The notes: generated by a model from the sequence alone, not told the origin. A stretch of 64,000 bases of DNA from Atrichornis clamosus (GCA_013400975.1 WBMZ01002710.1:62001-126000); one strand, 5' to 3'; positions 13,301-60,000 are shown, counted from the first letter of the stretch. Numbers and translations: made by a program.

Positions 13301-15861
13301 GCCATTCACAACATCTTCCGTATGACTGAATCCCACCTCATGGTCACCAGCAAGAACCTGAGGTACTGTGAAACCTCTCACTTGTCAACCTTCTGTTCTC
13401 TTCGGCCAACTTACGAGTAATAAAGTATTTTGGGGGGTTTTTTTTAAGACATACACCCTGTGAGGGAGGAGGACCCCAAGAGTCACCTTACTTAGAAAAG
13501 AATGTCTCTTTCCTTATGCTGTAGTATCTAGAAATCACCCTCCTGACTAAGTTGTAAGAATGTCCTCCCAAAACTGAGGGGATGCAGTGGGATTGTAAGG
13601 CCCTGCAATGATACAGAAAAAAGACACTTTAATGGATTGGAATGTTCTCTTTCCTAACACCATCCTTTGTCAGTATTGTCACTGTAGAATATGCTGATAC
13701 CAGACATTCCCTTTAGCTGGGGTGTGTTTCTGTCCCTCTGCATTTTGTGCTGGCCCATGCACTCAGGATCCTTTCCAAGTGAGTGATTCAGAAAGGGGCT
13801 CCGGCCTGCACGTGTCAGGGAGCTGAGTCAGGATCTAGCGCTGAACCTTGCCAATCACAGATAAAGCATCTGATGTTGTGCACGTTTCCTCATCTAAAAC
13901 TGCTATAATGATTGCCTTTCTCTCATAAAGCCCCTTGAAATTACCAAGATCACTCTAACTTCTTTTTTCTTTTTTTTTCCCAACATGTAATTGCAGGGTA
14001 ATAGATCCTCAAACCCAAGTTACACGAGCAAGTGTAAGTAACTTTTCTTTCTCAGTCTGGTTTTCTACTACAGGTCACACGAACTTGAGCTAACCAGCTC
14101 GAGCTGGTTAAAAACAAAAAAAATGATTTCTTTTACTTTTCCAGTTCGAACTCACCACTGTGACACAGTTTGCTGCCCATCAGGAAAACCGGCGCCTGAT
14201 TGGCTTTGTGGTCCACCTCAGTGAGACTCCGGGAGAAGAATCCATGAGTGCATATGTTTTTGAGAGCAACACAGAAGGGGAAAAGGTTTGCATAATATTT
14301 CATAAAATACTTTATTTAGAAAGTCTTTGGCTTCTTGGCTTACACATCTGGGAAACAAGGCTATAGAAAAAAACAGCAGCTCAATTTCTGACTAAGAAAA
14401 CCTGTATTAACATGGAAGCCTGTACTGGCTTCTATCTAAAAAGGAAAGTGTGCTGTACAGCACCAGCACGAACACAAGGAACGTCAGCTATACTGAGTTC
14501 AGAGACAGGGCAGTCACACTGTGCTAACACCCCTGGGTGTTTGCTGCGTGCTCTAACCAGAAATAAGGAATGGGGTGGAGAATTTTTGTCCTTACGAACA
14601 GTAGCACGCTCACATGCACTGCCCCAAGTTTGGAAATAAAGGCTGGTGAATAAAACCGAGCGGAATACAAGATTTACCAGCCCCAGTGAGCTTTGAAGCT
14701 GAATCCAAGGTAAGTTTTTTCTGTAGTTAGCATAGCAAATTGGTATTCTACCTCTGCTTTTAGGCCTGTTTTTAAGATTTGGTCTACACTGACACTTCTG
14801 TGGTTTACTCTTAATTAAGGAACAAAAAAAAAAACTGAAATGAATTTTACATATATTTCTTCTTTGTAGATTTGCTATGCCATTAACTTGGGAAAAGAAA
14901 TTATTGAGGCACAGAAGGTAAGTTTGTTTCATTCCCCAGGTCTGTGTGGTGATACATCATGTTCTGCTTTTTGGCTGCACTGTCCAGGTACCCCTGGTGT
15001 AGCAGAAGAAGAAAAAAGAACTGCTACTCCTCCTAAGGGTAAAGTTTTCCAGATATTATTTAACACAGCAAAAATAAACTCAGTTTGATTTCACAGTAGC
15101 ATGATTTGGGATAAAATGTGCCACCCCAAACCAAATTCAGAACTATAGACATCCAATTGTTCTTGTTTGAAAGGAAGCTGTGAACAAAGTTTTCAGAAAA
15201 CCAAACCAACCTTTTGAGCTGAAGTGTAAATCACACACATTGCTGTTTCACTTTTAGCAACTTATATTCTTTGCTCCGCTAGGGATGAAAATCAGTGTTT
15301 TTTCACTTAAAATAAATGGCAAAGTTAGCCTGTCCCTTGTAGATACATTTTATCTGTACAGAAGTGATACTAATACATTATTATTTGCTGTATATTTTTG
15401 CTGCTAAGATTTCAGAACAAGTTAGGGGAATCAGCTTTTAGTCACAAGCAATTAAGCATGGGTATAATAATTAAATTATTTAGACAGTTATTTTTCTCCT
15501 TGCTTTTCAGTAGCTAAAGAACAGCGAAACAAAGGCTCAAAATTACTTTTTTTCTTCTTATATACCCAAGGGGAGTCTTTACTTAAACAAAAGGTATTAT
15601 TTACATTTCAAATCTTTATTCTAAAGGCTGTAAAAAAAAAAAAAGTTGCAAAACTGTAGCAAGAAGTACTGGGAAACCTGTGTGCTCCTCAAAGACTGCT
15701 GCAGCTTGCTGACCTCTCTTCTTTTTCTTCAGGACCCAGAAGCATTAGCTCAGCTAATGAAGTCTGTGCCATTAACGAATGATGGGAAGTTCATGCTCCT
15801 GAATGACCTGTCAGAGGAGGATGGAGCCATGCACGAAGGAGGGGAGGAATCAGAAGCATGA
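1295..15861 (+). CDS. APPL2: APPL2, adaptor protein with PH, PTB and BAR domains (3' part of gene, 16 coding exons)
   Basis: APPL2 (DIP13-beta) binds Rab5 and Rab21 on early endosomes and connects receptors such as adiponectin receptors to signalling; this role is known for the family. Joined exons: 1295-1336, 1450-1508, 2461-2607, 4799-4881, 9544-9702, 10734-10922, 11238-11280, 11358-11414, 11528-11616, 12059-12211, 12332-12384, 13188-13362, 13997-14033, 14145-14285, 14870-14917 and 15733-15861. They give one open frame of about 533 residues ending in TGA, equivalent to human residues 125-664. Exons 1-4 carry the end of the BAR domain, exons 5-9 the PH domain (KAGYLNLR to the WICAINNISRQIYL helix), and exons 12-15 the PTB domain. 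Diagnostic strings are RKQHLSSLQYYCALNALQY and CEDRRYCFQITTP. APPL1 fits clearly worse, for example in the PH start and the C-terminus. The first about 125 codons lie outside the window. Confidence 0.97.
1450..1508 (+). CDS. APPL2: APPL2 coding exon, BAR domain
   Basis: Acceptor ACAG, donor AAG|GTAACA. It reads (E)HDVSMAKYSRLPKRKENEK. The intron before it is only 113 bases long. Confidence 0.95.
2461..2607 (+). CDS. APPL2: APPL2 coding exon, BAR domain
   Basis: Acceptor TTCAG, donor CAG|GTATTG, 49 whole codons. It contains RKQHLSSLQYYCALNALQYR, nearly identical to human, and forms a long BAR helix of the concave dimer surface. Confidence 0.96.
4799..4881 (+). CDS. APPL2: APPL2 coding exon, BAR domain
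   Basis: A long T tract and TTTCAG precede it; the donor is AAAG|GTAACC. It reads INFFKKGAEMFSKRMDSFL and ends inside a Ser codon. Confidence 0.96.
5598..5670 (-). repeat. CR1 LINE 3'-end fragment
   Basis: The string ATAGAATCATAGAATG followed by a GGAC-CTTAAAGATCAT-TGGTCC motif is the reverse complement of the avian CR1 3' end. It is short and 5'-truncated, as most CR1 copies are. Confidence 0.85.
5985..6011. repeat. Inverted repeat, 10-bp arms, 7-base loop
   Basis: Arms GTGAGGATCC (5985-5994) and GGATCCTCAC (6002-6011) are perfectly complementary around a 7-base spacer. It lies deep in an APPL2 intron and could fold as a hairpin in the pre-mRNA. Confidence 0.9.
7565..8345 (-). repeat. CR1 LINE, degenerate, reverse orientation
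   Basis: The first part (GAGGTCACCTAGTCCA, then TTGTGTCCATTGCCTCT and CCCTGTCACTG) matches the reversed CR1 3' region. The later part (AAAGGTCTTGCTGAAATCCA, GGCTTGTAGTTCC, TTTTCCAGTCACAGAAGG) matches the reversed reverse-transcriptase region. The order is consistent with one old element with an internal deletion. Open frames on it are broken. Confidence 0.85.
9544..9702 (+). CDS. APPL2: APPL2 coding exon, BAR-PH junction
   Basis: Acceptor CTCCAG, donor GAAA|GTAAGA, 52 codons plus split ends. The exon runs from the last BAR helix (AEAEKMRVSQQDL) through the linker YTPDSDV to the first PH strand, NLIQKAGYLNLR. Confidence 0.96.
10734..10922 (+). CDS. APPL2: APPL2 coding exon, PH domain core
   Basis: Acceptor CATCAG. 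It reads TTTWERLYFFTQGGNLMCQP and CEDRRYCFQITTP, almost identical to human. The donor is GC|GTACGA, with C at -1. It is the only GT choice that keeps the next exon open: joined there the protein reads GKAGITLQAE, while a later donor at 10931 would bring in a stop. Confidence 0.93.
11238..11280 (+). CDS. APPL2: APPL2 coding exon, PH domain
   Basis: Acceptor TTTTAG, donor GAG|GTAAAA. It reads GITLQAESKKEYEE. Confidence 0.93.
11358..11414 (+). CDS. APPL2: APPL2 coding exon, PH C-terminal helix
   Basis: Acceptor TTCCAG, donor GAG|GTGGGA, 19 codons. It carries the PH-closing helix WICAINNISRQIYL. The intron before it is 77 bases. Confidence 0.96.
11528..11616 (+). CDS. APPL2: APPL2 coding exon, end of PH domain and linker
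   Basis: Acceptor CATAG, donor CCAG|GTAACA. It reads AAIKLNQTALQAVTPITS, as in human, then a diverged linker. Confidence 0.95.
12059..12211 (+). CDS. APPL2: APPL2 coding exon, PH-PTB linker
   Basis: Acceptor TTTAG, donor GGCAG|GTATGG. The flexible linker is diverged up to LIAPGTPIQFDIVLPA, which is conserved with human. Confidence 0.95.
12332..12384 (+). CDS. APPL2: APPL2 coding exon, linker with acidic run
   Basis: Acceptor CACAG, donor GAAG|GTCAGT. It reads ANPFGESEDSSKDEEE. The NPFGE motif matches human and APPL1. Confidence 0.93.
13188..13362 (+). CDS. APPL2: APPL2 coding exon, PTB domain start
   Basis: Acceptor TTCCAG, donor TGAG|GTACTG. It contains VVRFLGSMAV, the first PTB strand, and MRQVLAARAIHNIFRMTESH. 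Confidence 0.96.
13997..14033 (+). CDS. APPL2: APPL2 coding exon, PTB domain (37 bases)
   Basis: Acceptor TTGCAG, donor AGT|GTAAGT. It reads VIDPQTQVTRAS. The short length is supported by exact frame and homology on both sides. Confidence 0.94.
14091..14110. repeat. Perfect 20-bp palindrome in APPL2 intron
   Basis: TAACCAGCTCGAGCTGGTTA is its own reverse complement. It lies 35 bases upstream of the exon at 14145. A branch-point-like CTAAC begins one base to its left, at 14090. Confidence 0.95.
14145..14285 (+). CDS. APPL2: APPL2 coding exon, PTB domain
   Basis: Acceptor TTCCAG, donor AAG|GTTTGC, 47 codons. It reads FELTTVTQFAAHQENRRLIG and ends with VFESNTEGEK. Confidence 0.96.
14870..14917 (+). 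CDS. APPL2: APPL2 coding exon, PTB C-terminal helix
   Basis: Acceptor TTGTAG, donor AAG|GTAAGT, 16 codons: ICYAINLGKEIIEAQK. Confidence 0.96.
15733..15861 (+). CDS. APPL2: APPL2 last coding exon and stop
   Basis: Acceptor TCTTCAG, stop TGA at 15859-15861. It reads DPEALAQLMKSVPLTNDGKF and then an acidic tail ending ESEA, the same last residues as in human APPL1 and APPL2. In APPL1 this end binds the PDZ protein GIPC1. Confidence 0.96.
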   Translation, partial: DPEALAQLMKSVPLTNDGKFMLLNDLSEEDGAMHEGGEESEA

Positions 15862-16960
15862 GCAGCTCCTGTCCCTTCCTGCAGCCTGTGTGGGAGCAGC
15901 AAAAGCAGGGAGTCGTTTGGCAAGAACCTCTGGTTTTCAGTCACCCGCGCACACCCGAGGCCAGCAGCTTCTCCCCTCCTGCCGGAGCTCCCGGCGCCTT
16001 GGCAGCACAGTTCCCTCGGGCTGGGCAGTGGAACCACGGCAGGAGCTGGCCCTCAAGGCGTTTAGCATTAGTGCGTGTGCAGGGTGGAGCCGTGCCTGGG
16101 AAGCTGACAATCCTGAGGAATGATTTGGCTGCTGGTGGGTGGGAGAGCGCAGCCGTCCGCCACCGCGGGTTCACGGCCCTTCTTCACGTTCGCAGGGCCA
16201 GCAGCCTCTCATTCCACTGACACTCGTGTGACTGGCAGCTCCTCTGACAAGTATCAGGCCTCAAATTTCCTACCATAGTCAATTTTCATAGTTTGCATGA
16301 TTATGTGCATCTGAATGAAGGTTAAAAATGCACTATCTGCTTTATTTCAGATGAAGTTATTTTTAGTCTAGTTTAAGTGTAACAAGATTTACCTTTTCTG
16401 TTAGCCTATTTACAAAACAATTTGTTAAACACTAAATTTTTCCTATTAATATAATCTATTTTTATATTGCATCTAGAATAAGCTTACAAAACAAATCTAA
16501 GTGCCTACTCTTACCTTCCAGGGGACCACACTCTCACATTCTGTAATTAAATAATGAACATAATGTACCTCCTTGATTTTAAATACCACTGACAGGCAAA
16601 CCTCAGAAGTAGGCAATGAATGTGGCATGTGAGTTGGGTGCAGTTTTTCTCTGGTTAGGTTTCTTGCCAGAGATGGTAACAGTATGACAAGTAAGTACTT
16701 TTATAGTAAGAATTCTTTGTATTTTTAACATTGTGGTGACATGCAACAGCTGAGTCTACCGGCAGCCTTTGGTTTTAAGAAACTGAGCAATAAAATGTTA
16801 GATTACAAGTCTACAATGTATTGACAAGTCTGGTAGTACCTTCCTGAGATTAGACACCATTTGGCTAATTAGTTTACATTTTATTTCCTCCTGAAAACAT
16901 GAGCAACAGTACTTTGCGAGAACAAAATAAACAGAATAAAGAGCTGTTACGGGGAGGGGA
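15862..16960 (+). other. APPL2: APPL2 3' UTR (end inferred)
   Basis: Noncoding sequence after the APPL2 stop, first GC-balanced, then AT-rich with repeated ATTTTTA-like words. The end is inferred from the AATAAA pair at 16926-16940. An earlier AATAAA at 16789 and a later one at 17130 are alternatives. Confidence 0.65.
16926..16940 (+). terminator. APPL2: Likely APPL2 poly(A) signals
   Basis: AATAAA occurs at 16926-16931 and 16935-16940, followed within 15 bases by a G-rich GGGGAGGGGAGGG tract of the kind found downstream of cleavage sites. Other AATAAA copies on this strand are at 16789-16794 and 17130-17135. Confidence 0.55.
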
Positions 16961-17304
16961 GGGATTTAATCTGTAGCATAGTTTATATTAATCAAGGTAA
17001 GGTATCTAGAAAAAATTGCTGAAATTCCTTAAACTTAACTCTTCTCAGTCACTAAGAAACTAGATTTTGCATAAGCAGATTCTGTGCAATAGTATCTGAA
17101 AGATCCCAGATTGGAAGTGTCTGATGTTGAATAAACTTAATTTAACTGGTTATTGACTGATTAAAAGTACCATGGCAGAAAACTGTTAGTAAATGACACT
17201 AAAACTTCTTCATAAATAAAAGTTGATGCTGTCTTATTAAAAAAATGAACACCTGCTGAACTGGTGTTACTGAAGACACTAGGAATGAGGTTCTGAAAAT
17301 TGCA

Positions 17305-17310
17305 TTTATT
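17305..17310 (-). terminator. WASHC4: Candidate distal WASHC4 poly(A) signal
   Basis: TTTATT on + is AATAAA on -. A CAGGTGTTC then T-rich stretch lies downstream on the - strand. It competes with 19216-19221 and 20166-20171. Confidence 0.35.
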
Positions 17311-17479
17311 AACACAGTTGTATGTACATAATGTTCTCTACTCACAAACCAGAGACTGGAGTAACAAAATACCCTTTTGTACAATGAGTTAGGAAACATT
17401 AAGTATTACATTTGGTCCTTTGTACCTGAGAAGCTGAAAACAGCTGTTGATGGACGTCTGATGCAACTCAAATTTACGT

Positions 17480-17850
17480 CTGGTTCCAGACTGCAGTGGG
17501 GCCTGCAGACTCTGCCCCGCGGCAGCAGGAGGCTGCAGCAGCTGGGTGCTGCTGGGGCCGTGCACACCCTTGGTCTTGGGGCTGGCAGGGAGCAGGCTGT
17601 CCTTGCTCTGCTGCCCCATCCAGCAGCCTGCGAGGGGCAGGGCAAGGCAGCCCCAGGGCTTGTGGCCTACAGGGCCCAGCACCGTGACAGAAGGAGGGTG
17701 CGGGACCCCCGGCAGAGCAGCTGCTGCCACTTGCACCAGCCTTGGCACAAGGCTGCACGCACGAGGGCAGCAGGGGCAGCTGCCTGCTGGGGGTGAGAAC
17801 CTGGCCTTCAGCCTGCTCTGGCCCTGGCCTGAAGGGGAAAGAATCTCAGA
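17480..17850. other. GC-rich island between two gene 3' ends
   Basis: About 370 bases rich in GCAGC, CTGCT and CCCCAGGGC words, flanked by AT-rich DNA on both sides. It is open in several frames on both strands only because it lacks A/T-rich stop codons. It does not resemble a protein I know. It could be an intragenic regulatory element or part of the WASHC4 3' UTR. Confidence 0.6.
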
Positions 17851-20417
17851 CATCTGTTTTATGTCCCTGCAGCAAGTTCATCGTCCTCCCTTCTATCAGC
17901 CCTGGGGATTCTGAGTGAGCGTGTTTGGTTTAGTTCAGGGGATTTTTTGTTTTGGCTCCATCGTCTCATCTCCAGACAATGAGTTAGGGTCGATTTGGTT
18001 CCTGTAACTGCAACAGGAGGGCAAAAGCAACAGAAAGAGTAATAGCACCACAGCATGAATTCTGCACCCCTTCCATCTATCCTTGTGGGGGGAAAAAAGG
18101 AGTTAATGCAACTCAGTGTCACATGTGGGTGTGTGACATCCAAGGCCAGGACCCACCTTATATTTCAGATGAGAAGAACCCTCCTGCATGCCTGTGCTGC
18201 TACATGACAAAGGGAAGGAAGGAAATACAAACTACAGTCCTGGATTAGCAAGAATAGCTCTATTATCACTGTACATATTTGTGTATGTATATATTTTTGC
18301 CACAGAGTATACATTCAGGTCTCCCAGATTAAACAGGCTTCTATAAAAATAGGCTATGTCTTTCCTCTAGAATTTCCATCACCAGAACCACATGAATTTG
18401 TTAACCACCATAAAGACAATGCTCAGTTCACATTATGTTCACCTGCAAAGTCTTACCCATACCAAGATAATGTCTTTCCAAAAGGAAAAAAAAAATGGAG
18501 AAGGGAAAATACAAGTACGGATTAGAGAGTGGGCTGTGTCCTGACTGTACACAGCCACCTTGCAGGGCCATCATGGGGGACACAAACACCATCTGTGTGT
18601 GATTCTGCCATCGCTGTGCAACAGGGAAATGCAGCACTCGGCCACTCCACTCCCAGAACTTGTGACTTCAGGTGAGAGAGGAATATGGAAGTATGTGCAC
18701 AGCAGCTGCAGCAGGGTGGAAGTTAGCAGCAGGAATGCTGATCTCGGCAGTGCTGCTGAGCGTTCAGCGCGGGCACAGTTTGGTCAAAAAAGAAAGTGTA
18801 CACAAACTAAAAAAATCCTGTATCAAAGTAAAAAAGCAAAAATATAAATCAAGTAATGCAGCATTCCTTAGGGCAGTTAAAATGAATTAAAAATAAAAAC
18901 TTTAATGAGCCCAGCTGATTTTAACAGTCCATGAAGCTTCTGTGTCATGTTTTCAGAACCAACAAATGGAACTCTCGTATCAGTCTGGTCTTTCCAGTTG
19001 CGACAAAACATTCATCCTTGCTGTCTGAATGTTGAAGTGACTGGCAGGAAAGGGTGAATCAGAAGTACATCAGGAATTGTTTTAACCAGTGACCCAAGGG
19101 TGGGTGGAACAATTTGAACCATTAAAACAAGTATTAAAGCAAGTACAGTCTAAAAATACAGTTAAGAGTGCCAGAAAAAGCCCCCAAAGGTAATTCTCTC
19201 AGTTGGACCGACTTGTTTATTCTAGTTGGTAAGACCTAGAAGGGTGTTATGTTCTGGGAGATTAAAACACACCTGTATCTTTAATGGAAGTGGTGTTTTC
19301 TCTTAAGCTAAGACTAGCTACTGAAGTTAGGACTCCGAGTAACTCTCACACAATCTAGAACCTCTACTTGCAGGCATGAACAGATGTTAGGTAGAGTTCT
19401 CACAGTGTTCAGCAGCTTCTGAGCCTGCAGTGCAATTATTGTTAATAATCAGGCATGTAAGACTGTATGAACAACACACGGTACAACAGACCTACAAAGG
19501 CTAGGAAATACAGAATTGAGGCTGAAACTTGCAATTAGGCACAACTTATTCATGAACTGTAAGATCACTTAATAGTTACAGACACCCATCACAGTGTCTG
19601 GTCATAAAAGGAAGAGCTGATTGTGGTTCTGTCTTGGCTCTGGATTTCCTTACTTCTGTGGATGCAAATCAGACCTTCGGTATGAAATGAGAAGTAATTT
19701 GTTACGTTAACTTTTCTGGTTTTCCCATTCTTTGACGGGGGGAAAAAGTAGGGGAAAAGAAAGGCCTGACAGGATCCTAAGTTCCCACAGTACAAATACT
19801 ATCCATAGCAATAAGGGGCTTTGGAATAAAACAGTGAAAAGCACTTCCATTTTGTGTAACAGATGTAACATACATTCACAGCATACACTGTCACACCTAC
19901 AGTGTAATCTGTGACTGCATTAAATGCAGCAGGACTGCACAATAACATGTCTGAATTATTTTTTGGACAACAGATACACCCAATATCTGGATTCAGGGGT
20001 TTTTTTCTGGTTGAAGGGATGCCAGTTCAAATCCTGGACCAACAGCCTATGAGTTTGGGTTTTTTTAAATGCTATGATAGAGATGCGAGAATGCATCTAG
20101 AAATTAATAAGGACTTCTTTATCTGCACATCTGTACTTCAAAATAACTACCTCCAAGGTCAACATTTTATTAAATTATTTTCAATGTAAAGAAAGTGCTG
20201 TAAATAATGCAAACTCCTGAAAAATAGGAGTTTCTAGAGGAAATACAGACAAACACAGACCTAGCCTCACTGGATGCTAGTATACTACTGTACATTTTCT
20301 CTTGCATTTAACAGAGCAAGTAAATCAGATCTAGAGCTTTTATCCCTACAGAGTGTTACTGATGAAGACAAGGACAGGAGTTATTTGAGTAAGGAATCAT
20401 CACCCATACCAGCCATG

Positions 20418-56524
<36,107 letters not shown>

Positions 56525-57070
56525 CGCCGCCGCCCCGGCAGCGGCCGCCCGGCCGCCCCTGACTCAGGCGCACGGGACTTCCTGCCCCGCGCCCGCGCCG
56601 CACGCCGGGAAATGGAGGCGGAGGGGGAGCCGGGGCTCGGCGGGAGGAGGCGGGACAGCGCTGGCGCCGCTCCGCCGCCCCTCCTCTCGCCCTCTGGGCC
56701 CGGGGCTCGGTGCCGGTCAGCGCTGCCCCAACAGAGGGAGAGCACGGGGGAGGCCGCACTGCGCTTCGGCCCCGCGGAGCGGGCGGTGCTTCCCGGGTGC
56801 CCGCGGCGGGGCAGGGAGTCCGCCCCTTCCCCTCTGTGCTCCGACCCCCGGCAGCTGTGAGCTGGTCGTGCTCGTCAGGCAGGGCCGGCCTCTGAGGCAC
56901 CGGGGCTTTGGAAGATTTCTGCTTTTCTCTGGGGCTCGGCACCCCAGCGCAGACCCTCTCACACTGACTCCCCACCTCTGCCCGGCTGCTGGCAAGAGGG
57001 AAAGCTCTGCCGGCCAAAGTCGATAGCGGGACACCCTCGCACCCTGCCCCAGCGCTTCCCCTTTCCAATG

Positions 57071-60000
57071 CTAGAGGGAGGAAGGGTGGGAGGAACTATC
57101 CCAGCTCTGGGAGGGTCTGGAGGTCAGGGACAGCTGCACGGGGTGTCGGCTGCGATAGTACCCGATAATCATCCCACCGTCATTTGTAGGCACAAGGCCT
57201 ACGAGGTACTTACCTACATGCGGTCAGTCACTTTTCTTTTTTTTTTTTCCCAGGACCCTGGGGGGATGTAATATCGGAATAAAAATAGAAGTACTTTGGA
57301 TAGGAAGAGAAGTAGCCATTCAGGGCCTTTAGCAGTGACCGCAGCAATTTCATTACCTCAGCAGAATCTAGCATCAGCAGAAAAGGAAATGGCTTCAAAA
57401 GCGGTATCACCAGGAGCATCAGCAATATCAGTGGGGAAAGCAACAAAAATAGCAACTCGGATGAGAGATGTACCAGTAAGTGCTGGACCATCCATAAAAG
57501 CTGACTTGGTAATGCAGCAGGTCTGAGAATAGCACCTTCTTTCTAGTTGTTTTATGATTAAAAGGAATCCATCCTTTGGAATCTATTCATCTGGACATGA
57601 AGGATTTGGTTGGTTTTAAGACCACATTTATTATTGTTGAGTGTTTTTCTTTTTAAAGTATATTCTAAGAAGCCAGCCTGGGTCTGGGAAAGAAAAGGTC
57701 AAAATTAGGCTTGTATGAAATGATATAAACAATGTTTGGAATAAGTTGTTTGTTTTGTTGGGGTTTTGGTTTTTTTTTAAAGGAGAGAACTCTGATTTGG
57801 AAAATGTTGTCAAATAATTGTTATGTAAATATGTCACTATGTCTCCTCCACTCATTTGCTTCTGTGCAAATTTAAGATGTTCACACTGGGTTTTAATGGA
57901 AATAGATGTTTAATTGTGCAGGACTTCAATTGTGCATTGACAGCTGGCAGTGAGCACAAGTGTCTCTAAGGAGATGATAAATATCACACAAAATGAAAGC
58001 ACGATTTATGCTAGGTTTTAAGGATTGCATTCTGCCTATGCAGCTTTCGTTGGATTCAGTATAACTGCTATACATTTATTCAAAGCCAATGTATGTCTTC
58101 CAATTTTGAAAAACAGAACAAAAAAAGAGACATTTTCTGTACAAACGATAATGCTTTCTTTGAAACAAACTGTTTCTTTCAGCTGTGGAAGACTACACAC
58201 GAACAGAGGCTTTCAGACAGTTCAAAAAGTAGTCATCAGGCCTTTTGCTCTCTATCTCAGAAATAGGTGTCCTTGAATTCTGCAGGATGGTACATGAAAT
58301 AAACTTGCTGAACTGGCACTTGGTGGGGCCTTCACTTCCCCACATCTGAGGTGAATTTGTGAAGAGTGAAATGCTGCAGGGCTGGTTCTTGCAAGGATGT
58401 CAGATCATCAAACTGAATGCGAGGTAATCCAACTGGTTGGTCTATTCAGTGGCCACACCAAAGAGTGCACTGTGATCCTCACGGCATAAGGGATGTAACT
58501 CTTATTTTAAATATGGAAAAAGACAATGATTTTAAAAGAAAATGTATTGAAATATTGCAAATTTTTTTAATGGAACAGGAGGCTCCATAACTGGAAAAAA
58601 AAAAATCACAATTATACTCGAGTAAGTACACCAGTTAAATTTATGCTGCCATTCATGATGCACTTTGTTTAAATGACTGATACTTGGGTTTTCTTTTGGC
58701 TCCCTAGGTGGCAGTGTTTTGTTGCCTACACTGAAATTATTTAGGTTCATTCTAGATGCTGGTAGAATTTCTGTTTTCTTTGAAAATCTGATTTAGACTT
58801 TCTCTTGAAACTCACTGTTTTATTGACAGTGAGGCTGTATCGGGTTTGATTGATAAGTTTGTTGGGCTGTCTTATCAGTAAATGGCTTTATGCTGTTCAC
58901 TCATGTGAAATTACTGACATTTTAGAGGCATAATTTCTGAAAGTTGAGTGACACAGCTTCCATTTGTACCAGGAAGCTTTTATGTGGTACAAACTCATAG
59001 GAATTGCTAAGATTTCTCAAATATCTGGTGGAATCTTCAGGCAATAAAGTCATAAGAAGACTTCATTTAATACAGTGATTTTTGGTAAGCTATTACTGAA
59101 CACAGACATAGTTGATAAAACAATAATTTGTTTTGGTCAGGCCAAAATAATAATGAAACGAAATTTCATAATGGACTTGAGTGAAATGTGAACATAAATA
59201 TGTTCCAACTGAAATTACTTGTTACTCTTGAATACTAGAAAAGGTAGGTGAGAGAAAAAAGTCCAAAATGTAGCAGAATTAATATGGTGCTATGGCTGTT
59301 TTATTTATGGAGTGAAGTGGTTAGATATCTATGGATTCATAAATCAACAGGGGCTTGATTCCATGAGGTATTACAAATCCCTTTTCCTTTGAAATCATCC
59401 CAATTGGAAATACCATTCTACATTGGACAATACAGTTGCCTGGTAGTTTTAAACAGTATTTTCCTGATATTTGAAAGTTTATTGAAAACTAACATAGCAT
59501 CCAAACAGGAGCCATTTTGCCAAAAAAAATAAAAAAGAAAAGCATCCAGAGCACAAATTGCTTCTCATGTATACAGGCAAAACTCCACCAAGACTGGCAG
59601 AATTAGTAATTACTAGAATTGTAATTACTTACAGGAGAAAGAATTTGACTTGCTGTATCTGCAAAAAAGCAACTATTCTATACGTGCCTTTTCTGTGGAA
59701 TGCTTGATGCTCAGCTCTGAATATTTTAAATAAAAAAGATCTCGCTCAAAGTTTTTGTGGCAGAATTCCCAGAAAGGATTTGCCATCTGAGATCTGCTCT
59801 TTGCAGCTCTACTCCACAAAGATAACAACAACTTTTGCAGACAGAGTTTCTATTCTATTGCATGGAATTTGAGAGACTTCCATTTATTCATACGAGTAAG
59901 GCATCTGCTCATGAGAGTTCTTCCTACTGGATAAATTGGTAAAATAAATCCCTTTCCTCATCAAATATATGCCTCCTTTTTGTTAGTCTGGAAAAAAGAA

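Larger units (their letters stand above)
16961..20417 (-). other. WASHC4: Convergent gap; probable WASHC4 3' UTR
   Basis: This lies between the tail-to-tail genes. On the - strand it directly follows the WASHC4 stop. AATAAA on that strand (TTTATT on +) occurs at 20166-20171, 19216-19221 and 17305-17310, so the UTR could be about 0.25, 1.2 or 3.1 kb long. The longest form would end within a few hundred bases of the APPL2 poly(A) signals. Apart from the GC-rich island at 17480-17850 and an (AT)n run near 20557, I recognise nothing in it. Confidence 0.5.

Noticed and set aside
14432..14932. 166-codon frame antisense to an APPL2 intron and exon
   Set aside because: No recognisable domain, and it overlaps a conserved APPL2 PTB exon on the other strand. 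I also considered an old LTR end here (two AATAAA-type words near 14635-14655) but saw no terminal repeats.
1295..15861. APPL1 as the identity of the left gene
   Set aside because: The exons match APPL2-specific strings such as STLKDLFGLAS, KKGAEMFSKRMDSFLSS and NLGKEIIEAQKDPEALAQLM, where APPL1 differs clearly.
17377..17914. Open frames of 90-154 codons on both strands in the GC-rich island
   Set aside because: Low-complexity Pro/Ala/Gly/Cys composition in every frame, no motif and no splice context. A composition effect.
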